NCBI GenBank assembly: GCA_031426215.1
Contig: JANPKU010000082.1
Coordinates: 1-25,147 of the forward strand
Origin: Sva-07 sp031426215
Lineage (GTDB): Bacteria; Actinomycetota; Acidimicrobiia; Acidimicrobiales; Ilumatobacteraceae
Length of the DNA stretch: 25,147 nt
Reading direction: 5' to 3'
The stretch's first letter is position 1, and each line of letters opens with the position of its first letter. This document shows, one piece after another, positions 20,139 through 25,147 of the stretch. Position numbers and translations under genes: made by a program. The notes below the pieces were generated by a model that saw only the letters and a program-made list of their open reading frames with translations, made no database searches and was not told where the DNA came from.

Positions 20139-22577
20139 ATGTCGATCGACGAACAATTCGGAACCAGCCGCATCCAGCGGAGCAACGCTGCGCCGAACCG
20201 CAGCGGTCGGGTTCCTCCTCACAACCTCCAGGCCGAGGAATCGGTCCTCGGTGCGCTGCTCTTGAGCCGTGATGCGATCGGTGTCGTGGGTGAAGCCGGT
20301 CTCAACGTGCGCGACTTCTACAGTCCCGCCCACCAACACATTTTCGACTCGGTCCGGTCGCTGTACTCGTCGTCGGGACCGGTCGACGTCGTCACCGTCG
20401 CCGACGAGTTGCGCCGCCACGGACTCCTCGACGAGATCGGGGGGATCGCACGGCTGAACGATCTGCAGAACTCCACACCGTCGGTGTCCGGTGCCGAGCA
20501 CTATGCCCGCATCGTGATGGACACGGCGCTGCTGCGGCGCTTGATCCACACCGCCGGTGAGATCACCGACCTCGCGTTCAGTGAGCCCGACGACGTCACC
20601 AAAGCCGTCGATCTCGCCGAGTCCAAGATGTTCGAGGTCGCCGAGGACCGAGTCGTCGACTCCACCCGGCCGATCCAGGAACTGTTGAACATCGCCATGG
20701 ATCAACTCGAAGCGAACTACGAACGCGGCGACACGATCACCGGTGCTGCCACCGGCTACGACGACCTCGACGAGCTGCTCTCCGGCCTGCAACCGAGCAC
20801 GCTGAACATCGTCGGCGCCCGCCCGGCGATGGGAAAGTGCGTCGCCTGGTTCACGCCGATGGTCGATCTCGAATCCGGCGACGTTGTGACGGCGGACGAA
20901 CTGATGCGGCGCGCAACCGAGCGCGGGTCGCTCAGGGTGCAGGCGATCGGCGATGACGGTCGCCTGACGGTTGCCGATGTCAACGTGTGCCTCGACGACG
21001 GTGTGAAGGACGTGTTCACCCTGCGCACTCGCTCGGGACGAGAGGTCACGGTCACTGCGGCGCACCCGTTCCTCACCCCGCGAGGATGGATGCGACTCGA
21101 CGAGATCGAGATCGGCGATGACGTCGCAGTGCCGAGCACGGTTGGCGTGTTCGGTCAGGAGGATCTTCCCGACCCCCACATCGACCTCCTGGCAATGGGT
21201 GCCCACGACAAGCGGGTACCCGATGCAGTGTTCCGTTGCTCGCGACCGGTCGTCGCTCGGTTCCTCAATCGGCTGTTCGCGACGGATGGCACGGCATGGG
21301 TGGCCACCGCTGGCTACGCACGTATCGGTTACTCGTCGGTGTCGAAGGAACTCGTCGACGGTGTAGCGCACCTTCTGCGTCGATTCGGCGTGCGAGTGAA
21401 GCTCCGGGAACGACGGATCCTGTATCGGGGTGGTCGACGAACCGCCTACGAGATCGAGATGATGGATTCGGCGTCGCTGATCGCATTCTGTGATGAGATC
21501 GGCATTCTCGGCAAGTCTGTTGCCATCGCAGCGGTGCGCGGACGTGCAGCCGCAGCTCTGCGCAACGATCAGGCCCCTGACTACGTGCCGGCAGCGGTGT
21601 GGGACGACATCGAGAAGGCGAAGGGTGAGTTGACCTGGGCCGAGATCAGTCGGCGGGCCCGTCGGACGTCCTCGCACAACTGGCATCAGGGCCGACGCGG
21701 GCAGCTTCGGCGTTCGACGGTCGCCGAACTCGCCGAGGTCCTCGACGACGATCAGCTCCGGTGGTGGGCGTCACCGGACGTCATCTGGGAACGGGTGACA
21801 TCGATCGAGTCCGCAGGCCAGGACCGGGTGATCGACTTCACCGTCGAGGGTCTCCACAACTTTGTGGCCGCCGACTTCTACCTGCACAACACGGCCTTCG
21901 GGTTGGGGATGGCAACACACATCGCGAAGCATTCGGCAAAACCGGTTCTGGTGTTCTCGCTCGAGATGGGCCACGCCGAGCTCACCCAGCGCATCTTGTC
22001 GAGCGAAGCGAAGGTCGACTCGACCAAGCTGCGCACCGGCAAGTTGAGCGAGAGCGACTGGTCGAAGATCGGTCTCGCCGTCGGGCGGTTGGAAGTACCG
22101 CTGTTTCTCGACGACAACCCCCAGGTCACCGTGATGGAGATCCGGGCGAAGGCTCGGCGCATCAAGGCGCAGCACGGCGGGCTCGCATTGATCATGATCG
22201 ACTACCTGCAGCTGATGAGCGGAAGTGGCAGATCCGAGAACCGCCAGCTCGAGGTCAGTGAGATCAGCCGAAACCTGAAGGTGCTCGCCCGAGAGTTGGA
22301 GGTGCCGATCGTGGCGCTCAGCCAGCTCAGTCGAAACCTGGAGGCCCGTTCCGACAAACGACCGATGCTCGCCGATCTCCGTGAGTCCGGTTCGCTCGAG
22401 CAGGATGCCGACGTCGTGATGTTCCTGTATCGCGACGAGGTGTACAACCCCGAGTCGCCCGACAAGGGTTCGGCCGAGGTGATCGTGTCGAAGCATCGCT
22501 CGGGTCCGATCGGCACCAAACGCCTCGTCTTCCTCGGTCAGTACACGAGATTCGACAACGCCGCCCGCTCGATGTAG
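20139..22577 (+). CDS. dnaB: Replicative DNA helicase DnaB, with intein
   Basis: 812-residue precursor; removal of a 351-residue intein (20838-21890) leaves 461 residues, the normal DnaB size. N-extein (233 residues): the DnaB N-terminal domain, starting MSIDEQFG and reading 'VPPHNLQAEESVLGALLL', then the linker and the start of the helicase core. The P-loop GARPAMGK|T is split by the intein. C-extein (228 residues): VFSLEMGHAELTQRI, Walker B IMIDYLQLM, LSQLSRNLE and SGSLEQDADVVMFLYR. ATG20139 is preceded by a weak GGAAGAG; an upstream in-frame ATG at 20022 lies within the DnaA-box cluster and is unlikely. Splicing is needed for ATP binding. Confidence 0.96.
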   Translation: MSIDEQFGTSRIQRSNAAPNRSGRVPPHNLQAEESVLGALLLSRDAIGVVGEAGLNVRDFYSPAHQHIFDSVRSLYSSSGPVDVVTVADELRRHGLLDEIGGIARLNDLQNSTPSVSGAEHYARIVMDTALLRRLIHTAGEITDLAFSEPDDVTKAVDLAESKMFEVAEDRVVDSTRPIQELLNIAMDQLEANYERGDTITGAATGYDDLDELLSGLQPSTLNIVGARPAMGKCVAWFTPMVDLESGDVVTADELMRRATERGSLRVQAIGDDGRLTVADVNVCLDDGVKDVFTLRTRSGREVTVTAAHPFLTPRGWMRLDEIEIGDDVAVPSTVGVFGQEDLPDPHIDLLAMGAHDKRVPDAVFRCSRPVVARFLNRLFATDGTAWVATAGYARIGYSSVSKELVDGVAHLLRRFGVRVKLRERRILYRGGRRTAYEIEMMDSASLIAFCDEIGILGKSVAIAAVRGRAAAALRNDQAPDYVPAAVWDDIEKAKGELTWAEISRRARRTSSHNWHQGRRGQLRRSTVAELAEVLDDDQLRWWASPDVIWERVTSIESAGQDRVIDFTVEGLHNFVAADFYLHNTAFGLGMATHIAKHSAKPVLVFSLEMGHAELTQRILSSEAKVDSTKLRTGKLSESDWSKIGLAVGRLEVPLFLDDNPQVTVMEIRAKARRIKAQHGGLALIMIDYLQLMSGSGRSENRQLEVSEISRNLKVLARELEVPIVALSQLSRNLEARSDKRPMLADLRESGSLEQDADVVMFLYRDEVYNPESPDKGSAEVIVSKHRSGPIGTKRLVFLGQYTRFDNAARSM
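20838..21890 (+). mobile_element. DnaB intein with partly deleted homing endonuclease
   Basis: 351 residues inserted between Lys and Thr of the DnaB Walker A motif. Splicing residues are present: Cys1 (block A, CVAWFTPM), a TxxH block B (TAAH, His76), block F VIDFTVEGLHN (331-341) and block G ending YLHN with His350-Asn351, followed by Thr (+1). Full-length DnaB inteins are usually over 400 residues and carry two LAGLIDADG motifs. Here only one is seen (FLNRLFATDGT, Asp150), and the place for the first shows HIDLLA joined directly to MGAHDKRVPDAVF (about 115-132). I infer a splicing-competent intein with a crippled endonuclease. The other common DnaB intein site (before SIEQD) is empty. Confidence 0.93.
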
Positions 22578-22580
22578 CCG

Positions 22581-22609
22581 TCTCGATTGGGGTCAGACCC
22601 CAATCGAGA
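22581..22609. terminator. Bidirectional hairpin between dnaB and the aldolase gene
   Basis: A perfect 13-base inverted repeat (TCTCGATTGGGGT / ACCCCAATCGAGA) with a 3-base loop (CAG). It sits between two converging genes, 3 bases after the dnaB stop and 2 bases before the stop of the opposing gene. No T-run follows on either strand. Its core GGGGTCAGACCCC resembles dispersed palindromic repeats common in bacterial genomes. Confidence 0.65.
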
Positions 22610-22611
22610 TG

Positions 22612-23625
22612 TCACCAGTGGCGCAGGTCGATGGGCCAGCAGTCGCGAATGTGGTCGCCTTCGACGAGCCAGAACTGCTCGTGGCGCGCAACGGTCGGAT
22701 CGACGTGTGACGGCCAGATCCGCACTCGGTCGCCGACCTTCCAGTCGCTCAACTCACGCGGCGACAGCGTGATGTGCTCGTCGGAGCAGAAGAACACGTC
22801 TCCCTCGTCCCACGACGGGTTGCCGTGGTCCATGCCGAGGGCCTTGAGTCCGCAGTCGGCGATGATCCAACCCTTCGGGCTCACCGAGATCACCGTTGCG
22901 AGCACCGACAGCGCCTTCTCGAACGGCACGTCGAGTTCGTCGTATTGGGTATCCATCAGCGTGTATGAACCCGCCTGGATCTCGGTGCACCACGTGTTGA
23001 GATCCCACGTGCCAGTCCCGCCACCCGACACGATGTCACCACCGACCAGCTCGTGCGCTCGCAACAGGATCGCCATCGCCGCTTCGACCTTCTCACGTTT
23101 CTTGTCGCGATCGTGGACCATCATCAGGTGGCCCTCGTAACCCATCACCCCGCGCACCTCGAGCCCGGCGGTCCGTGCCCGGTCGGCGAGGCGAGCCGAG
23201 TCGTTGACGTCGCAGCCGCAGCGGGGGAGCCCGACGTCGATGTCGACCAGCACCGATCTCACGCCACCGGCGACCGCCGCGTCGAGGGTTGCGTCGGAGT
23301 CGATTGCCAACGTGATGTTCGCCCGATCGGCCAGCGATCCGAGGCGCGCCGCGTCGAGGGTCTCGTTCGCGAGCAGCAGGTCGTGTGTGAGCCCGGCGGC
23401 GACCAGTCCCTCGATCTCGCGTGGTGTCGCAGCGCAGAACCCGTGGTGACCGTCGGTGTCGAGACGCTTCGCCATGGCGGTGGACTTGAACGCCTTCACG
23501 TGTGGCCGCAGCTTGTCGCCGGGGAGCACAGCGTCCATCGCCGCCAGATTGCGATCGAACGTGGCCACGTCGATCAGCAATGCCGGCGTGGTCAGGTCGT
23601 ACGTGGTCGACGGTTCGGCAAGCAT
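22612..23625 (-). CDS. D-threonine aldolase / D-serine dehydratase-like PLP enzyme
   Basis: 337 residues from ATG23625, with AAGGA about 7 bases upstream; the frame extends to 23760 but that part looks non-coding. It has an alanine-racemase-type N-terminal PLP barrel, with the lysine probably Lys44 in RPHVKAFK, and GFCAATPREIEGL and VSGGGTGTW motifs. The C-terminal beta domain carries SHVDPT (His307, Asp309), the metal site of this family. His-x-Asp is typical of D-threonine aldolase, and His-x-Cys of D-serine dehydratase, so aldolase is favoured. It acts on D-3-hydroxyamino acids. Divergent from the aminotransferase gene. Confidence 0.82.
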   Translation of the reverse strand: MLAEPSTTYDLTTPALLIDVATFDRNLAAMDAVLPGDKLRPHVKAFKSTAMAKRLDTDGHHGFCAATPREIEGLVAAGLTHDLLLANETLDAARLGSLADRANITLAIDSDATLDAAVAGGVRSVLVDIDVGLPRCGCDVNDSARLADRARTAGLEVRGVMGYEGHLMMVHDRDKKREKVEAAMAILLRAHELVGGDIVSGGGTGTWDLNTWCTEIQAGSYTLMDTQYDELDVPFEKALSVLATVISVSPKGWIIADCGLKALGMDHGNPSWDEGDVFFCSDEHITLSPRELSDWKVGDRVRIWPSHVDPTVARHEQFWLVEGDHIRDCWPIDLRHW

Positions 23626-23764
23626 CCTCCCATCCTTGCCGAGGCACCCCGTCTCACCACCCTCCGAAACCCCCTCCCTAAAGTCGAGATTTGGGTGGAA
23701 ACGCGCACCCTGCGAGCGATTCGGCGCATATTTCGGGCGTTGGGGGTCCGCGATCGTCACGGGT
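23626..23764. other. Divergent intergenic region
   Basis: About 140 bases between the divergent aldolase and aminotransferase genes. No gene is seen. It has a G-rich run on the minus strand (pyrimidine-rich on the plus strand, about 23655-23680). No clear operator was found. Confidence 0.4.
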
Positions 23765-23770
23765 TACCGT
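23765..23770 (+). promoter_or_regulatory. -10 box for a leaderless aminotransferase transcript
   Basis: TACCGT, then 6 bases (GAGGTC), then GTG23777. The GAGGTC could also act as a weak ribosome binding site, but the spacing fits the leaderless pattern. Confidence 0.5.
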
Positions 23771-23776
23771 GAGGTC

Positions 23777-25024
23777 GTGCAGCTCGATCTCGAATTCGTC
23801 CGCTCGAACTTCCCGGCGTTCGGCCGCCCGATCAACGACGGAGCGTCGTTCTTCGAGAATGCCGGCGGATCGTTTGCGTGCCGCCAGACCACCGAAGCGC
23901 TCACCGGGTACTACACCGACCTCAAGGTGCAGCCGTACAGCACGTTCGCGTCGTCGCACCAGGCCGGTGACCTGATGGACCGCTCCCGCGAGCGGTGGGC
24001 CGAGGCGCTCGGGGTGGAAGCCCGCGAAGTCGTCTTCGGTCCGTCGACGTCGGCCAACACCTACGTACTCGCTCATGCGTTCGCCGACGTGTTGGAGCCC
24101 GGTCACGAGGTGATCGTCACCAATCAGGACCACGAGGCCAACACCGGCGCCATCCGTCGCGCCGCCGAACGAGTTGGTTGTGAGATCAAGGAGTGGCGAA
24201 TCGATCCCGACACCGGGCTGCTCGACATCGCCGACTTCGAGGCGCTCCTGAGCGACCGGACCGGTCTCGTCACCGTGCCCCACGCTTCGAACATCGTCGG
24301 GTCCGAGAACGACGTCAAGCGCATCACGCAGCTCGCCCACGGCGTCGGTGCTCGCGTGATCGTCGACGGGGTGTCGTTCGCGCCGCACTCATTGCCCGAC
24401 GTCGCAGCGATCGGTGCCGACGTGTACTTGTTCAGTCTTTACAAGACGTACTCGGTGCACCAGGGATTGATGGTGGTTCGTGCCGGGCTGATGGCCGAGC
24501 TGCCGAACCAGAGCCACTTCTTCAACGACAGCGTCAGCGACAAGCGTCTCAATCCGGCCGGACCTGATCATGCCCAAGTGGCGTCGGCCGGCGCCGTGCT
24601 CGAGTACGTCGAAGCATTCCATCGGCACCACGGTGGATCGGCGACCGACGATCTGCGCACGGCGGTCGCGAACGTCTCGACGCTGTGGCGCGAGCACGAA
24701 GACGCCCTCACGCCGCTGCTGCTCGATGCGCTCTCCGACCGCGACGACGTCCGGCTCCTCGGACCTGCGACGCTCGATGCCGCCGTCGGTCACCGCTGCC
24801 CGACGATCGCATTCAGTCCACTCAGCCGCGAGCCCCAGGAGGTCGCGCAGGCGCTCGTCGAACGTGGAGTTCAGACCAGCTCCGGTCACTACTACGCAGC
24901 GCGCGTACTGGACGGCCTCGGCGTCGACCCTGATCGAGGCGTGGTGCGTCTGTCGTTCGTGCACTACACGTCACCCGACGACGTCGGCCGTGCCGTCGAT
25001 GCACTCGACGACGTGCTCGGCTGA
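23777..25024 (+). CDS. Cysteine desulfurase-like class V aminotransferase
   Basis: 415 residues of fold type I PLP enzyme, close in pattern to the cysteine desulfurase-like (CsdA/VC1184) group. 'FENAGGSFACRQTTEAL' is the N-terminal substrate region, NQDHEANTGA and VDGVSFAPHSLPD are PLP-site segments, and SLYKTYSVHQG contains the probable PLP lysine (Lys223). The GTG23777 start is chosen because it follows a TACCGT box; the frame opened at 23456 overlaps the divergent gene. The true substrate is uncertain: selenocysteine lyase, isopenicillin epimerase-like or sulfur transfer are all possible. Confidence 0.85.
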   Translation: MQLDLEFVRSNFPAFGRPINDGASFFENAGGSFACRQTTEALTGYYTDLKVQPYSTFASSHQAGDLMDRSRERWAEALGVEAREVVFGPSTSANTYVLAHAFADVLEPGHEVIVTNQDHEANTGAIRRAAERVGCEIKEWRIDPDTGLLDIADFEALLSDRTGLVTVPHASNIVGSENDVKRITQLAHGVGARVIVDGVSFAPHSLPDVAAIGADVYLFSLYKTYSVHQGLMVVRAGLMAELPNQSHFFNDSVSDKRLNPAGPDHAQVASAGAVLEYVEAFHRHHGGSATDDLRTAVANVSTLWREHEDALTPLLLDALSDRDDVRLLGPATLDAAVGHRCPTIAFSPLSREPQEVAQALVERGVQTSSGHYYAARVLDGLGVDPDRGVVRLSFVHYTSPDDVGRAVDALDDVLG

Positions 25025-25084
25025 CATTCGTGAGACCAGGGCGCCGATGATGCAGCGCCAACTGCTTCGAGTGAGCAGATCGCC

Positions 25085-25090
25085 TACGCT
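25085..25090 (+). promoter_or_regulatory. -10 box for a leaderless purE transcript
   Basis: TACGCT, then 6 bases, then GTG25097. The same spacing as three other starts in this window. Confidence 0.5.
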
Positions 25091-25096
25091 TCGATC

Positions 25097-25147
25097 GTGT
25101 CAGCAATTGATCCCGTCGTCGGTGTCGTCATGGGGTCATCCAGCGAT
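25097..25147 (+). CDS. purE: PurE, 5-(carboxyamino)imidazole ribonucleotide mutase (N-terminus only)
   Basis: Seventeen codons before the window ends: VSAIDPVVGVVMGSSSD. The segment VGVVMGSSSD matches the PurE class I N-terminus (GxxMGSxSDW), where the MGSxSD loop binds the substrate phosphate. PurE acts in de novo purine synthesis. The call rests on this short match only. The gene is cut by the window edge. Confidence 0.75.
   Translation, partial: MSAIDPVVGVVMGSSSD

Noticed and set aside
19644..21686. 680-codon minus-strand open frame opposite rplI and dnaB
   Set aside because: It runs antisense through L9, the dnaB leader and the intein; coding evidence is on the plus strand.
25040..25059. 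GGCGC/GCGCC inverted repeat after the aminotransferase gene as terminator
   Set aside because: Only 5 base pairs with a 10-base loop and no T-run.

Overview
The window is high-GC DNA whose genes look actinobacterial. Actinobacteria outside the best-known genera, perhaps Acidimicrobiia, is my best guess. The reasons are: a parS site beside parA-parB; the conserved order parAB, CwlM-like, thioredoxin, thioredoxin reductase, anti-sigma, SigM-type sigma, MviN-C-terminal-like kinase, DUF6049, CCA polymerase (known near the origin of mycobacteria); a DUF5318 gene near rpsF-ssb-rpsR-rplI-dnaB; and many genes that start directly at a -10 box (leaderless). No tRNA, rRNA, CRISPR array or insertion sequence was seen.

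Layout. 1-1898: parS, parA and parB, chromosome segregation, plus strand. 2085-12292: a long minus-strand run read right to left: GNAT, DUF6049 membrane protein, DegV, Ser/Thr kinase with extracellular domain, ECF sigma, anti-sigma, two-TM protein, trxB, trxA and a CwlM-like pseudo-amidase. Several junctions are 4-base ATGA/GTGA overlaps, so much of the run is probably co-transcribed. In mycobacteria the corresponding genes regulate peptidoglycan precursor synthesis. Here the MurJ flippase part of MviN is absent, the kinase domain keeps every catalytic motif, and the amidase domain has lost its zinc ligands. 12381-16242: CCA tRNA nucleotidyltransferase and a membrane PAS-PAS-GGDEF-EAL protein, plus strand. 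16261-16863: a minus-strand methyltransferase. 16924-17990: DUF5318 and a DUF192 lipoprotein. 18036-19937: a possible leader ORF, then rpsF-ssb-rpsR-rplI. 19938-20138: a gap holding a DnaA-box cluster. 20139-22577: dnaB, split by an intein in its P-loop. 22612-23625: a D-threonine-aldolase-like PLP enzyme (minus). 23777-25024: a class V aminotransferase-like protein. 25097 to the end: the start of purE.

The most notable points are: (i) the stand-alone MviN-type kinase and CwlM pseudo-amidase in one gene run, which suggests a phospho-regulated cell-wall checkpoint; (ii) a 351-residue DnaB intein that seems to be losing its homing endonuclease; (iii) four DnaA-box-like sites in a row in the dnaB leader; (iv) a ribosomal protein S18 with a long Arg/Gly-rich plus acidic tail; (v) the repeated TANNNT-(6-8 nt)-GTG/ATG leaderless start signature. 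All functional statements come from reading motifs and recalled family knowledge; no database search was run.
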